NCBI GenBank assembly: GCA_018268955.1
Contig: JAFDVO010000014.1
Coordinates: 1 to 64,000 of the forward strand
From: Acidobacteriota bacterium
GTDB taxonomy: Bacteria; Acidobacteriota; Vicinamibacteria; Vicinamibacterales; CAVVIG01
Length of the DNA: 64,000 nucleotides
Direction: 5' to 3'
The position numbers and the translations under genes were made by a program. Below, in pieces: positions 48,815-59,018 of the stretch; within the stretch, counting starts at the first letter, position 1; each line of letters begins with the position of its first letter. Below the pieces are notes generated by a model, which saw only the letters and a list, made by a program, of their open reading frames with translations, was not told where the DNA came from and made no database searches.

Positions 48815-50101
48815 ATGCCGAGCATTGCTGCCGCCGCTCCGACTCCACTCACGCGCAACCAGGTCCGCGGGTTCTGGGCCGCCTGGGGCGGGTGGGCGCT
48901 CGACGGCATGGACTCGTTCATCTACGCGCTCGTGCTCACGCCAGCGATCACCGAGCTGCTGCCCCGCTCGGGGATCGAGGCGACACCCGGCAACATCGGC
49001 TACTACGGCAGCCTGCTCTTCGCGCTGTTCCTGTTCGGCTGGGGCTGCTCGATGGTGTGGGGGCCGCTCGCGGATCGCTACGGTCGCGTGAAGACGCTGA
49101 TGCTGACGATCCTGTGCTACTCGGTCTTCACCTTCCTGGGCGCAGTCGTCACGAGCGTCTGGCAGCTCGCGATCTGCCGCATGCTCGCGGGGGTTGGCAT
49201 CGGCGGTGAGTGGTCGATGGGCGGCACGTTCGTCGCGGAAGAGTGGCCTGAAGATCGCCGGAAGACCGGTGCGGGCTACATGCACACCGGCTACTACTTC
49301 GGGTTCTTCCTTGCGGCGCTGGCGAACTACTTCATCGGCGCACGCTATGGCTGGCGCGTGATGTTCGCGCTCGGCGGCCTGCCGGCACTGCTCGTCGGCT
49401 TCATTCGGCACGGTGTCCACGAGTCGGCACGGTGGCAGACGACGATCGAGCGCACCCGCCCCTCGATGATCGCGTCGTTCGGCGCGCTGTTCTCGTCCGA
49501 ATACGCACGCCGCACGGTGCTCAACTCGCTGTTCCTGCTGGTCTCGGTGGTGGGGCTCTGGGCCGGCTCCGTGTATGTCCCGACCTCCGTCACCCAGCTC
49601 GCCCGCGCCGCTGGCTATACCGCGCCGCAGGCCGCGCAGATGGCCTCGTACGGGACGATGGTGCTGTCGGCGGGCACGATCCTCGGGTGCCTTGGCGTGG
49701 CGCCCCTCGCGGAACGGTACGGTCGGCGGCTCACGCTCGGGTTCTACTTCGTGATCATGTTCCTCAGCATCGCGATCGGGTTCGGGTACGTGTTCTACCT
49801 GGGATCGCTCTCGCTGTTCATGATCGCGCTCTTCTTCCTCGGCGTGGGGGGCGCGAACTTCGCGATGTACACGCTCTGGCTGCCGGAGCAGTACTCGACC
49901 GAGTGCCGCGCGAGCGCCTTCGCGTTTGCGACGTCGGTCGGGCGCTTTGCTGGTGCGGGGATTACGTTCCTTGTCGGCGCGGCCGTCTCGTACTACGGCA
50001 CGCTGGGGACGCCGGTCGCCTTCACGTCGGTGGCGTTCCTGCTCGGGTTGCTCATCCTGCCACTGGGCGAAGAGACGCTCGGCAAGCCGTTGCCGAAATA
50101 G
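48815..50101 (+). CDS. MFS transporter, sialate/aromatic-acid symporter type
   Basis: A 428-residue permease with 12 predicted helices. GWALDGMDSFIYAL in helix 1 and GPLADRYGRVKTL in loop 2-3 place it in the AAHS/SHS branch (NanT, PcaK-like) of the major facilitator superfamily; APLAERYGRRLTL in loop 8-9 is the mirrored motif. Substrates of this branch are carboxylates such as lactate, sialate or aromatic acids, driven by protons. No catabolic gene is adjacent. The ATG at 48815 is favoured; the upstream frame is non-coding. Confidence 0.88.
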   Translation: MPSIAAAAPTPLTRNQVRGFWAAWGGWALDGMDSFIYALVLTPAITELLPRSGIEATPGNIGYYGSLLFALFLFGWGCSMVWGPLADRYGRVKTLMLTILCYSVFTFLGAVVTSVWQLAICRMLAGVGIGGEWSMGGTFVAEEWPEDRRKTGAGYMHTGYYFGFFLAALANYFIGARYGWRVMFALGGLPALLVGFIRHGVHESARWQTTIERTRPSMIASFGALFSSEYARRTVLNSLFLLVSVVGLWAGSVYVPTSVTQLARAAGYTAPQAAQMASYGTMVLSAGTILGCLGVAPLAERYGRRLTLGFYFVIMFLSIAIGFGYVFYLGSLSLFMIALFFLGVGGANFAMYTLWLPEQYSTECRASAFAFATSVGRFAGAGITFLVGAAVSYYGTLGTPVAFTSVAFLLGLLILPLGEETLGKPLPK

Positions 50102-50116
50102 ACCCGGCGGTCGCGT

Positions 50117-50785
50117 CTACTTCCATACCAGCGACACCCGGCCGTCATCCGCCGCGTCTGCGGGCCTGGCTGCGTCAGCGGCACCGACGAGTTCCTCGGG
50201 CCATTCGAGAGAGGTCCGCCAGGAGAGGCGGATACGAGGCGCAGTCGCGCCTGCGGTTCGCGACTGGCGCCGCACGGTGTCAGCGCGAACGTCTTCGATC
50301 CGTTCGTTGATGCGGGTCAGCGCTTCCTCCAGCTTCGAGGCTGGCGCCGGCTTGGCCGGACCTTCGGCCATCCCTGTCTTGGCGTCGACCTTCGTGACGG
50401 ACACGCGTGGCGCATCAGCCGCGCGCTTCGTGCTGGCGGTCCTTGCCTCCGTAGCAGGCGGCTTCGTCTCAGCCTTCGCGTCCTTCGCGGCCGCCGCAGT
50501 CGCCTCTTTCTTCGCTGGGGCAGGCTCGGCCTTCTTCTCGCCGGCTGTCGCCTGCGCCACCTTTTCCGCCTTCGCTGCGGCAGCTGGCTCTGCCGCGGGC
50601 TTCGCCTCCGCATGGGCGGGTGCCGGCTTCGACGCTTCGTGCGAGCTCGTGGCGGCCTTTGTGGCAGGTGCAGCCGCCTCGTGAGCCGGCGCCGCTTCCT
50701 TGTGCTGCCCGGCGCGTGCCGGAATCGGCACGCTCGTCATGGCCGCGATCACTCCCGCGGCCAGTGCTATCTCGAGACGTGTCAC
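50117..50785 (-). CDS. Ala/Pro/Lys-rich exported protein
   Basis: A 222-residue exported protein, GTG start overlapping the carbonic anhydrase stop (GTGA). Signal peptide 1-25 (ARA), then 100 residues of low-complexity AEAKPAA/KKEATAA type, and a short conserved-looking tail (LEEALTRINERIEDVRADT, RIRLSWRTSLEWPEEL, VSLVWK). The disordered middle may cross or bind the cell wall. No family recognised; likely works with the carbonic anhydrase. Confidence 0.65.
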   Translation of the reverse strand: MTRLEIALAAGVIAAMTSVPIPARAGQHKEAAPAHEAAAPATKAATSSHEASKPAPAHAEAKPAAEPAAAAKAEKVAQATAGEKKAEPAPAKKEATAAAAKDAKAETKPPATEARTASTKRAADAPRVSVTKVDAKTGMAEGPAKPAPASKLEEALTRINERIEDVRADTVRRQSRTAGATAPRIRLSWRTSLEWPEELVGAADAARPADAADDGRVSLVWK

Positions 50786-51501
50786 TGGTGCCCTCCGGTC
50801 GCGCGAGGCTCACCCGGCGGTGGTGCGACCGGCTCGGAGAAGTAGACCTTCCCGCTTGCCAGCTCGTAGTAGGCACCGACGAAGGCGACCTTTCCCTCCT
50901 TGCCCGCCTCACGGAGGATCGCGGAGCCGGTCAGCATGTCATTCAGCGTCTCCTCGACGTTGGCGAGGATCGCTGCACGCATGCGTTCCGCTTCGGGCCG
51001 CGACGCCGTCGCGTTCACCGAGGGACGGATCGCCGACACGAGGTAATCGAGATTCGGCCCGAGCGACTGGCCGGCTGGCGTCTCCACGGCGGCCTTCACG
51101 GCACCGCAGGACTCGTGGCCCATCACGACGACGAGCGGCACGTTCAGGTGCTCGACGGAGTACTCGACGCTCGCGAGGATCGCCTTGTCCGTGATGTTCC
51201 CGGCGGCCCGCACGACGAACAGGTCGCCCAGCCCTGTGTGGAACACAATCTCAGGAGGCACGCGCGAATCGGCGCAGGAGAGCACCGTGGCAAACGGCGT
51301 CTGCCCCTTCGCGAGCGCCGCGCGACGACCGGCGTCCACCGGCAGCGCGTCCTGCGGGCTCGACACAAACCGGGCATTCCCGCTCTTCAGCTTTGCCAAC
51401 GAACTCGAGGACGCACCTGGCGCGGCCAGCATCCGTCCATCCGAACCGGCAATCACCAGCAGCGCCGCCGCCAGAATCGTTCCCTGCACCCGAAGTCTCA
51501 T
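50782..51501 (-). CDS. Periplasmic beta-class carbonic anhydrase
   Basis: A 239-residue enzyme that interconverts CO2 and bicarbonate. Signal peptide about 1-27. Zinc ligands are Cys76 (SCADSRVPPE), His129 and Cys132 (GHESCGA) with the Asp78-Arg80 pair; the open (type I) arrangement is expected. The ATG at 51501 has GGAGG upstream; the longer frame would begin with TTG. Export is unusual for beta-class enzymes but known in some Gram-negative bacteria. Confidence 0.92.
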   Translation of the reverse strand: MRLRVQGTILAAALLVIAGSDGRMLAAPGASSSSLAKLKSGNARFVSSPQDALPVDAGRRAALAKGQTPFATVLSCADSRVPPEIVFHTGLGDLFVVRAAGNITDKAILASVEYSVEHLNVPLVVVMGHESCGAVKAAVETPAGQSLGPNLDYLVSAIRPSVNATASRPEAERMRAAILANVEETLNDMLTGSAILREAGKEGKVAFVGAYYELASGKVYFSEPVAPPPGEPRATGGHQ

Positions 51502-51590
51502 CCGACCATGCCTCCAGTCCAAACCACCTGAGCAATCGGCACGGTCCCCGTCGAACCGCAGCCCTTCTTTTTGTGGTACTCGTTACAGGC

Positions 51591-52409
51591 ATGGCACGGA
51601 CTGGACGACGGTTCGAATACGTACTCGGCGACCATGCACGCGAGGCCGCGCGGCTGCGCGCGCAGGCACGGCTCTGGGATCCCGTGTCACACGCGCTGTT
51701 CGATCGCGTCGGGGTGAGACGTGGCTGGCGTGTGCTCGAGGTCGGGCCCGGACAGGGCTCGCTCCACATGGAGCTCCGTCGTCGGGTTGGTGGTACCGTC
51801 GACGCGGTCGAGCGCTCGGAAGCGTTCGCGTCGCAACTCGAGCAGCGGGTCCGGCGTGATGGCCTCGGCCCGAGCCGCATCTTCTTCTCGGATCTCATCG
51901 ACGCGGATCTGCCGGCCAACACCTACGACTTCATCTTCGCCCGCTGGGTCTTCCTCTTCCTCCCGGATCCCGCTGCGCACGTGAAGCTCCTCGCACGCGC
52001 GCTGAAGCCGGGCGGCATCCTCGCCGTGCAGGACTACCACCGCGACACGTTCATGCTCGTACCGAAGCCGCAGGACTGGGACGCCTTCATCACGGCTGAC
52101 CGGGCCTTCTTCGCATCACAAGGGGGGAACGTCAGCATTGGCGTTCACCTGCCCGCGATGATGAAGGCGGCGGGATTGAGGGTGACCGGCATCGAGCAGA
52201 CCACCAAAGATGGCCACCCCGGGTCGCCCACGTGGAACTGGGTCACGAACTACGTGCTGTCGGTGATCGACCGCCTCGACCACTCACCGGCCTTTCCACG
52301 CACGGCGGCCGCACGCCTCAAGCGCGAGTGGCTCGCGCTCGGACGCAATCGGTCGACGCTGCTGATTGCGCCATGCGTGCTGGACGTCATCGGACAGAAG
52401 CCCAGGTAA
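51591..52409 (+). CDS. Class I SAM-dependent methyltransferase
   Basis: A 272-residue methyltransferase: motif I VLEVGPGQGSL near residue 50, acidic VDAVERS, motif IV-like YDFIFARWVFLFLPDP, and LKPGGILAVQDY typical of small-molecule methylases (Methyltransf_11/UbiE-like). Substrate unknown. Divergent from the carbonic anhydrase gene, with about 90 bp between starts. Confidence 0.85.
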   Translation: MARTGRRFEYVLGDHAREAARLRAQARLWDPVSHALFDRVGVRRGWRVLEVGPGQGSLHMELRRRVGGTVDAVERSEAFASQLEQRVRRDGLGPSRIFFSDLIDADLPANTYDFIFARWVFLFLPDPAAHVKLLARALKPGGILAVQDYHRDTFMLVPKPQDWDAFITADRAFFASQGGNVSIGVHLPAMMKAAGLRVTGIEQTTKDGHPGSPTWNWVTNYVLSVIDRLDHSPAFPRTAAARLKREWLALGRNRSTLLIAPCVLDVIGQKPR

Positions 52410-52410
52410 T

Positions 52411-52490
52411 GTAGAAACGCTGTAATGCAGGAATGCAGGAATGCAGAAATGCAGGAATGCAGAAACGCGGAACGCACAAACGAAGAGACG
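52411..52490. repeat. Octamer tandem array, GCAGGAAT type
   Basis: Ten in-phase 8-mers from GTAGAAAC through GCAGGAAT (three copies), GCAGAAAT and GCAGAAAC to AAGAGACG, filling the whole gap between the methyltransferase and diguanylate cyclase genes. Reverse-complement family of 37737-37776. Confidence 0.9.
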
Positions 52491-52497
52491 AGGAAGC

Positions 52498-53892
52498 CTA
52501 TTCCTCCCAGGCGCCGGCGATGACGCTCTTGCGTCCGCCCATGGCCTTGGCGCGATAGAGCGCGCGATCGGCCTCGGCACTGAGATCCCTGAGCGGCGTC
52601 GACGCATCGGGGCTGATGGCAATCCCGACGCTCGCGCCAACGCGGATGGTGTGACCGTGGGCGGTGATCGGCTCGCTGATCGCGTCGACGATGGCGTCGG
52701 CCAATAGCAGCGCGCCCGCGGGACCATCCACGCCGACCTGCACGACCGCGAATTCGTCTCCGCCCATGCGCAGCACCACATCGCCCTGCCGTGTGGATCG
52801 GCGCAGCCGTTCCGCGACGACGCGGAGCACCTCGTCGCCGAAGAGATGGCCGTGGTTGTCGTTGACCGGCTTGAAGCGGTCGAGGTCGATGTAGTGGAAC
52901 GCCACTCCCGGTGAGGAATGCCGACGGTCGGCGTCCTGCTCCAGAAGCCGATTGAGCACGTGACGGTTCGGGAGGCCGGTGAGCGGATCCGTGTCGGCCC
53001 GGCGGCGCAGGTCCGCCATGGCCATCTCTTCCGACACATCGCGAAGAATCGCGTTGGCCAGCAGCCCGTCCCCCAGCTCTCGTCGACGGAACTCGACCTG
53101 CAGTTCTGCTGGGAAGGCGGTCCCCGTCGCGGCACGGAGCCCGCGCACACGCCAGACCCGCCCCTGTGTCGGCGACTGCGTCAATGCCGCGGCCACGTGA
53201 TCGCGATCCTCGGCGACGACGAAGCGCAGCAGCGCCTCGAGCGATGTCGGCACCTCGCCGGCGCGCGCGACCGCGAACACGCTCGCGAACATCGCGTCGC
53301 ACTCGAGCCGGTCCTCGTCCACGTCGTACTCGAGGCCGCACGCCCAGGCGATCTGCTGGACGTGACGGCACCGCGCGCTCAGGTCGAGGTAGTGCTCGAG
53401 GACGCGGCGCTGCCGCATCACGGACCAGATCCGCGCGCCGATCATCTCGAGCAGCTCGACGTCCGCGCGGTCGTAGTCGGTCGCCTTGTTGCCAACGCCG
53501 AGCAGCATCCGCACGCGACCAGCGTCGACGACCGGTATGCCGAGGTGGCGGATCAGGCGGGAGTGTCCGGGAGGCAGCCCCCGTGCTCCCGCATAGTGCT
53601 CGTAGTCGTTGTGGATGACAGGACGCCCGAAGCGGGCCGAGTCCGCCCAGATACCGGCATCCGCGACAGGGTAGTGGCGGTCGTAGACCGCCGTACACCC
53701 GAGCAGCGTCTCCTGTGACCAGGCGCCAAGCTCGATCGTGTTCTGGTCGTCGTTGAGGAAATGCAGGTAGGCGATACGACTGTCGGTCGCGCGCTGCGCG
53801 ATGTCGACGCCAAGCTGGGCAATATCGGCGCTGCCCAGATCGGTGCTCAGCTGCTCGAGCTCCCGGACGACGGCGAGGAGTCCACTGCCCAT
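52498..53892 (-). CDS. GAF-GGDEF diguanylate cyclase
   Basis: A 464-residue cytosolic enzyme that makes cyclic di-GMP. An N-terminal GAF domain (about 10-165), a PAS-like middle domain (180-290, ending ILRDVSEEMAMADL), then GGDEF (295-464). The signature is an intact MGGDEF, preceded by RQGD, the RxxD inhibitory site five residues upstream, so product inhibition is expected. The ATG at 53892 has GGAGA in front; an upstream TTG would add 14 residues. The GAF domain probably senses a small ligand. Confidence 0.93.
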   Translation of the reverse strand: MGSGLLAVVRELEQLSTDLGSADIAQLGVDIAQRATDSRIAYLHFLNDDQNTIELGAWSQETLLGCTAVYDRHYPVADAGIWADSARFGRPVIHNDYEHYAGARGLPPGHSRLIRHLGIPVVDAGRVRMLLGVGNKATDYDRADVELLEMIGARIWSVMRQRRVLEHYLDLSARCRHVQQIAWACGLEYDVDEDRLECDAMFASVFAVARAGEVPTSLEALLRFVVAEDRDHVAAALTQSPTQGRVWRVRGLRAATGTAFPAELQVEFRRRELGDGLLANAILRDVSEEMAMADLRRRADTDPLTGLPNRHVLNRLLEQDADRRHSSPGVAFHYIDLDRFKPVNDNHGHLFGDEVLRVVAERLRRSTRQGDVVLRMGGDEFAVVQVGVDGPAGALLLADAIVDAISEPITAHGHTIRVGASVGIAISPDASTPLRDLSAEADRALYRAKAMGGRKSVIAGAWEE

Positions 53893-53979
53893 GGCCGGTC
53901 TCCGATCCGCGGCGATCGGCTGTCCATTACACAATACACCCCTTCGACGCGCGGCAGGCGGGGTGAATTGTCCGTCGCG

Positions 53980-55185
53980 TCATGGGGCGTTCCCCGATGT
54001 GCGACGTTCGACGCGCACCCCGGCTGAGATCGTGTCTCCGGGGTGGACGATCACGGGCGTGCCCGGCTCGAGGCCCGAGGCGATTTCGGCCTCGCGTCCG
54101 TTCTGGTGACCGAGCGTCACGGGTAACTGGACCGCACGTCCGTCCTGAACGGTGTAGACAGCCCACTGCTCACCGACGCGGATGAGCGCTGACGTGGGCA
54201 CCTTCGTCACGTCCCCCGCTTCCCAGATGACGATCCGGGCCTCGACCCGGTACCCGTCGCCGAGCGCTTTCCAGGCATTCTCCGGGTCGGCGAACTCCAG
54301 GATGACGTTGACCCGCTGCTCCTCGACACCAAGCGCCGACACTTTCGTGAACCCGGACGGTTCGACGCGGCGCACCCGGGCGTCGAGCGTCCGATCGCCT
54401 CCCCATTGATCGACCAGCACGCGCGCGCCCGGCTTCACGCGCACGGCATCGAGGGACAGCAGGTCCACCACGATTTCGAGCTGTGCGGGATCCCCGACCT
54501 CCAGCAGGGGGTCGCCCGCAGGAACCACGGCTTCGCTCTCGCGCACGCGCTTCAGCACCACGCCGTCGACCGGGGACGTGACGGGCACCACACGTCCGCC
54601 ACGCTCGGCCGCCGGCGGCGCCAGCGTGGCCTGCGCCCGCCCGACGTCCGCGGCTGCCGCGCGCAGGGCGAACGCGGCGGCATTGAGCTGCTCGCGCGCC
54701 GTGGCGACGTCCGCTTCGCGCGATTCCACCTGCTGTGCTGTTGCCAGGCTTTCAGCGGCCAGGCGGCGGACCCGCTCCAGCTCGCGTTCCGCCTGTGCGA
54801 CAAGCGCGCGCACGCGCTGCTCCTCGGCGCGCACGCGCCCCTCCGCGGCTCGCGCGCTCGCGAGCGTTGCTTCGGCTTCGGCGCGCGATCGCACATCGAG
54901 CAGCGGAGGCGCCTCGGGCCTGATCTGCGCGACGGCCTGCCCTGCCCGGACACGATCGCCTGGCTCGAGCTCGATACGCAGGACCCGACCGGCAACGGGA
55001 GCTCCGATGATGAACCGGTCGCGTACGCGCGTCCGCCCTTCTTCGTCGACGGTGACCAGCAGCGGCCCGCGGGTCGCCTCCGTGGTCTCCACCGGAACCG
55101 ACTTCGGCCACAGCGCGATGGCAAGGAGACCAGCGACGACGAGCAGCGCCAGCCAGAGGCGCACGTTCCGCAGCAGGCGCAGCAT
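53980..55185 (-). CDS. HlyD/MacA-type periplasmic adaptor
   Basis: A 401-residue membrane-fusion protein: N-terminal anchor (10-27), lipoyl-like half motif [19 protein letters not shown], an Ala/Arg/Glu-rich coiled-coil hairpin (95-190), second lipoyl half [15 protein letters not shown], then beta barrel. It links an ABC permease in the inner membrane to an outer-membrane duct. Third gene of the exporter operon (three bases after the permease stop). Confidence 0.9.
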   Translation of the reverse strand: MLRLLRNVRLWLALLVVAGLLAIALWPKSVPVETTEATRGPLLVTVDEEGRTRVRDRFIIGAPVAGRVLRIELEPGDRVRAGQAVAQIRPEAPPLLDVRSRAEAEATLASARAAEGRVRAEEQRVRALVAQAERELERVRRLAAESLATAQQVESREADVATAREQLNAAAFALRAAAADVGRAQATLAPPAAERGGRVVPVTSPVDGVVLKRVRESEAVVPAGDPLLEVGDPAQLEIVVDLLSLDAVRVKPGARVLVDQWGGDRTLDARVRRVEPSGFTKVSALGVEEQRVNVILEFADPENAWKALGDGYRVEARIVIWEAGDVTKVPTSALIRVGEQWAVYTVQDGRAVQLPVTLGHQNGREAEIASGLEPGTPVIVHPGDTISAGVRVERRTSGNAP

Positions 55186-55188
55186 CGG

Positions 55189-57555
55189 CTACTCCCTCCT
55201 CTTCAGGACGGCGACGAGGTCGAGCCGGTCGAGGCGGCGCCGTACGACGAACCCGGACAGCGCGGCCGCGCCGATGACAACGAGGAAGGCCCACGCGATC
55301 GTCGAGGGGGACGCGACGAACGACAGGCGATACAGCTCGTTGCTGAAGCTCGACATGATGAACTGCCCCAGGCCGTACCCGATGACCGCGCCGGGCACCA
55401 GCGCGGCGGTCGTGAGCACGGCGAGTTCCCCGAGCAGGATCAGCGAGATCTCCGCGCGCGTGAACCCGAGCACGCGAAGGCTCGCGAGCTCATGGCTGCG
55501 TTCCGACAGTGACACCCGTGCGGCGTTGTAGACGACGCCGAAGGCGATGATGCCGGCAAACAGCACGTTGAAGAAGATCTGCAGGTTCATCGTCTCGGCT
55601 GTCGTGTCACGGAAGTTCCGGATGGTCAGTTCGCGCAGGGCGACGCCGGCCACCGCGGGCATCGCCTTCATCGATCCATAGAAGCGGCCGAGCGCCTCGG
55701 GGTCGACCGTCACAGCCGCTCCGGTCACCGTGTCTCCCTCGCCGAGGAGCCGATGCAAGGCGTCCTGCTGCATGTAGGCCTGCAGTCCAATGCTGTCATC
55801 GACCAGCAGGCGCACGGGAACGTCGAGCACCGGTCGCCGCCCTTCGAGCACCGAGACCTGCACGGCGTCGCCGGGGACGACCTGCAGGAGTTCCCCCAGC
55901 TTCTCCGAGAGCGCGAGCCCGTCTGGCGGTGGACTGATCACGCGTCCGGAGCGATCGACGATCCGGGTGAGGGTCGGCCGCTCGGCCACGCCTGTAATCG
56001 CCAGCGTGCGGCTGCGAGCCCCGGCCCGGAGCCGAACCGGCACGCTGCGCGTCGGCTCGACGTCGAGCGTCCCTGGGATGTGCCGCACGTCGAAGGCGAC
56101 CCGCGCAGACCGCGGCTGGGCGAAGGAGATCGTGGCGTCCTGGCGCATCGCGAGGACGAACTGCTGCTGAATCAGCCGCTCCATCACGTCGATGAACGAC
56201 AGGCCCACGACGAGCACGGCCACGGCGAACGCAATGCCGATGACCGACACCAGTGTGCGCACGGGCTGCCGCTCGAGGTTGCGCAGGACGATCCGTGACG
56301 CCATCGGGAGACGCAGCGTCCCCTCGAGCACGCTCCGCCGATAGCGCACCGGCGACTCCGGTCGCATGGCTTCGGCCGGCGGGATCCGCACGGCGCGGCG
56401 GACCGCCGACCAGGCGCCAAGCGCCGCAACTGCGAGCGCGCCGAAGAGCGACACGACGGCGACGTCGGTCGACATGCGGTAGTAGAGCACCGGGAACCGG
56501 AAGTACTCGTTGTAGAGGCCGATCATGCCGGCGCCAAGCCAGGCCCCGGCCGCAATTCCCCCAAGCGCACCAGCGGCCGCAATCACCAGCCCCCACTTGA
56601 TGTAGTGCCACGCGATGGCGCCGTTCGCGAAGCCGAGGGCCTTCAGCGACGCGATCTGTGAGCGCTGGAGCGACAGAGCGCGCGTGAGGGCCACGTTGAG
56701 GATGAACGCGGCGACCGACAGGAAGATCAGCGGCGTAATGAACCCGAACGTCTGCAACTGCGACAGCTCGTTCTCGAGCGTCCAGCCCGATGGCTGCTGC
56801 GTCTGGGGCACGGCACCGAGGCCGCCATACGGTTCGAGGATCCGGTCCACGCCGGCAATCACGTCTGCTGAAGAGGCCCCGCGACCGAGCGCAATCGAGA
56901 CGTCGTTGAAGCCGCCCTCCATGTCGAACGCCGACGCCAGCGCGGTGCCGTTCATCCAGAAGATGCCGAAGCGCCGCTTGTCCGGAAACACATCACCGGG
57001 CCGCACGGCGAACACGTACTCGGGTGAGAGTGCGATCCCAACGATCGTGAGCCAGCGCCTCCGTCCGTTGATGAGCGCCGCGACGCGGTCGCCAGGGCCG
57101 AAGCCATGCGCCTCGCAGAACATCTCGCTCGCGAGCACTTCATCCGGCCGCGCGGGATCGACCCAGCGGCCCCGGCGGAGGAAGAGGTCGTTCAGTGCGG
57201 GCCGCCCGCGGTCCGGAAGCGAGATCAGCCGCCCAGTCGCCGGCTCGTCCATGCCCGGAACATCGAGCGTCACGTCGGCGACCACACGGGTCATGACCCG
57301 CTCGACACCGGGCAGCGCCTCGAGCCGCGCCCGCACGCTGTTCGGCGCCCGCTTCAGCGACGTGAAGACGTCGGCGAACCGCGCCGTGTCGTAGTACTCC
57401 GCACGGGTCTGCTGCAGGGACGAGAAGTTGGACAGGTACGTCACGAACATCGTCACGCCCGCGGCAACCACGACCGCAATGGCGAGCGCCTGCCCTTTCA
57501 TCTCCCACAGGTCGCGCAGGAGCTTGCGGTCCAGGATCCCGACGACGCGCGGCAT
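55189..57555 (-). CDS. FtsX/LolC-type ABC transporter permease
   Basis: A 788-residue permease with two FtsX-type membrane modules, eight to ten helices in all, and large periplasmic loops (residues 45-270 and 470-660). The region [16 protein letters not shown] and [16 protein letters not shown] are the paired coupling helices of the two halves. The arrangement resembles DevC/MacB-type exporters moving lipids, glycolipids or peptides. Start is ATG 57555, two bases after the ATPase stop; GTG codons at 57561 and 57564 are alternatives. Confidence 0.9.
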   Translation of the reverse strand: MPRVVGILDRKLLRDLWEMKGQALAIAVVVAAGVTMFVTYLSNFSSLQQTRAEYYDTARFADVFTSLKRAPNSVRARLEALPGVERVMTRVVADVTLDVPGMDEPATGRLISLPDRGRPALNDLFLRRGRWVDPARPDEVLASEMFCEAHGFGPGDRVAALINGRRRWLTIVGIALSPEYVFAVRPGDVFPDKRRFGIFWMNGTALASAFDMEGGFNDVSIALGRGASSADVIAGVDRILEPYGGLGAVPQTQQPSGWTLENELSQLQTFGFITPLIFLSVAAFILNVALTRALSLQRSQIASLKALGFANGAIAWHYIKWGLVIAAAGALGGIAAGAWLGAGMIGLYNEYFRFPVLYYRMSTDVAVVSLFGALAVAALGAWSAVRRAVRIPPAEAMRPESPVRYRRSVLEGTLRLPMASRIVLRNLERQPVRTLVSVIGIAFAVAVLVVGLSFIDVMERLIQQQFVLAMRQDATISFAQPRSARVAFDVRHIPGTLDVEPTRSVPVRLRAGARSRTLAITGVAERPTLTRIVDRSGRVISPPPDGLALSEKLGELLQVVPGDAVQVSVLEGRRPVLDVPVRLLVDDSIGLQAYMQQDALHRLLGEGDTVTGAAVTVDPEALGRFYGSMKAMPAVAGVALRELTIRNFRDTTAETMNLQIFFNVLFAGIIAFGVVYNAARVSLSERSHELASLRVLGFTRAEISLILLGELAVLTTAALVPGAVIGYGLGQFIMSSFSNELYRLSFVASPSTIAWAFLVVIGAAALSGFVVRRRLDRLDLVAVLKRRE

Positions 57556-57557
57556 CC

Positions 57558-58280
57558 TCACCACTGCAGCTCCTCGACGCGCAGCTTGTGTGCGTTGGAT
57601 TCCACCGCGACCACGCGGCCGTCCGACAGCCGGACCACCCGGTCGGCGATGCCGGCAATCGCCGCATTGTGCGTGATGACGACGGTCGAGGTCCCGAGTT
57701 CCTGGTTGACGCGCGTGATCGCGTCGAGCACGACCGCGCCGGTCGTGATGTCCAGCGCGCCGGTCGGCTCATCGCACAGCAGGACGTCAGGCCGCTTGGC
57801 GATGGCACGAGCGATGGCCACGCGCTGCTGTTCCCCGCCGGACAGCTGCGCAGGGAAATGATCGAGCCGCCGACCGAGCCCGACGAGCGCGAGTGCGGCT
57901 TCCGGCGTCATCGAGCCGGTGGACAGCTCAGTGACCAGCGCGACGTTCTCCCGGGCGGTCAGGCTCGGAATCAGGTTGTAGAACTGGAAGACGAAGCCGA
58001 CGTGATCGCGGCGATACTGCGTAAGCGCCGACTCGCCCGCGGTCGTCAGGTTGTGATCCTTGTAGATCACGGAGCCGGATGTCGGCACGTCGAGGCCGCC
58101 GAGGATGTTGAGGAGCGTCGACTTGCCGGACCCTGACGGCCCAAGGAGGACGACGAACTCGCCCGCGTAGAGGTCGAAATCGACGCCACGCAGCGCCTCC
58201 ACCGTCACCTCGCCCATCTCGTAGGTCTTGCGCAGGTCCCGGGCGACGAAAACCGGCTCGCGCGTAGGCGCAGGGGTCAT
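57558..58280 (-). CDS. ABC transporter ATPase, LolD/MacB/DevA type
   Basis: A 240-residue ATPase. Walker A GPSGSGKS at 47-54, signature LSGGEQQR at 146-153, Walker B LLCDEP at 167-172, and the LolD-type [20 protein letters not shown] start. First gene of the ATPase-permease-adaptor operon, which has no outer-membrane TolC gene in the window. Confidence 0.93.
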   Translation of the reverse strand: MTPAPTREPVFVARDLRKTYEMGEVTVEALRGVDFDLYAGEFVVLLGPSGSGKSTLLNILGGLDVPTSGSVIYKDHNLTTAGESALTQYRRDHVGFVFQFYNLIPSLTARENVALVTELSTGSMTPEAALALVGLGRRLDHFPAQLSGGEQQRVAIARAIAKRPDVLLCDEPTGALDITTGAVVLDAITRVNQELGTSTVVITHNAAIAGIADRVVRLSDGRVVAVESNAHKLRVEELQW

Positions 58281-58333
58281 GGTGATCTCACCCGAGCCTA
58301 ACGCCGCGACCGCGCTTCGCCAAGCCGGTTCGC

Positions 58334-58728
58334 TCAGGCGGGCTTCGCCGGCAGGTGATAGCAGGAGACGAACTTCAGCGCCTCCATGCGCTCGAAGTCA
58401 CGATCGAGGGACCAGACGAACCCACCGATGCCCGCGGCGAGCGATGCCACGAGCAGGTCCCTGATTCCGAAACGCTGCCCCGCGTCAGCGGCCCGTTCGA
58501 CCCAGCCGGAAAGCGGCCGCCAGGTCTCTTCTCCGGAACGAGTTGGGGCAGTGCGGAGAGGGCGCGGAGGAACGCCCGACGATCGTGCTTCGCGACACCC
58601 GCCAGCAGTTCGAGGCGGACCGGCAGGGCGAGGGCCACCTCGTCTGCGTCGATCAGCGAATCGAGCGTGTCGCCGATCCGGGCCTGTCGACGGGCGGCAA
58701 TCCAGACCGACGTGTCGACGACGATCAC
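58334..58728 (-). pseudogene. vapC: VapC-type PIN-domain toxin, frameshifted
   Basis: GTG start overlaps the vapB stop. Residues 1-62 give the PIN N-terminus (IVVDTSVWIAARR, then RLELLAG with the acidic Glu). After LVPE the original frame turns into nonsense, but the frame shifted by one base continues perfectly: [49 protein letters not shown] and a stop at 58334. The total, 395 nt, is one base short of 132 codons. A G lost in a GAGGAAGAG context near 58531-58534 explains it. Either a real inactivating mutation or a sequencing error; with it the toxin lacks the last two metal-binding Asp. Confidence 0.85.
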
Positions 58729-58931
58729 CGTGTGCCGCGTTCCCGCCGGCGGAGCTGCGTGGGATCGAAGGTGTACTCCACGCGGCGCACCAGCTTCTTC
58801 AGGTCTTCCATCCTGCTGCGACGGTCGACCTCGCGCAGCGCGAAGACCACGGTGTCGGTCTTCGACCTGAAGCCGATCGCTTCACGAGCCTCGTCTATCA
58901 AATCGGCGGGCAGGTCCAGCGTCGTGCGCAT
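58725..58931 (-). CDS. vapB: VapB-type antitoxin (ribbon-helix-helix)
   Basis: A 68-residue antitoxin: N-terminal RHH DNA-binding part (MRTTLDLPADLIDEAREAIG and KTDTVVFALREVDRR) and a short toxin-wrapping tail. Start is ATG. It overlaps vapC by four bases (GTGA). It should repress its own operon. If vapC is really broken, the antitoxin is without its toxin. Confidence 0.88.
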   Translation of the reverse strand: MRTTLDLPADLIDEAREAIGFRSKTDTVVFALREVDRRSRMEDLKKLVRRVEYTFDPTQLRRRERGTR

Positions 58932-59018
58932 ATGAATCGATGCTAATCGTATGCTCCCAGCGCGTCAAAAATCGGGTCTTTCGTATGCAGCAGACCGGAG
59001 ATGCGGAGCGCCGGGACT

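Noticed and set aside
58375-58728. Intact 117-residue PIN toxin
   Set aside because: The last 50 or so residues in this frame are Ser/Gly/Arg nonsense, while the true PIN C-terminus is found in a shifted frame.
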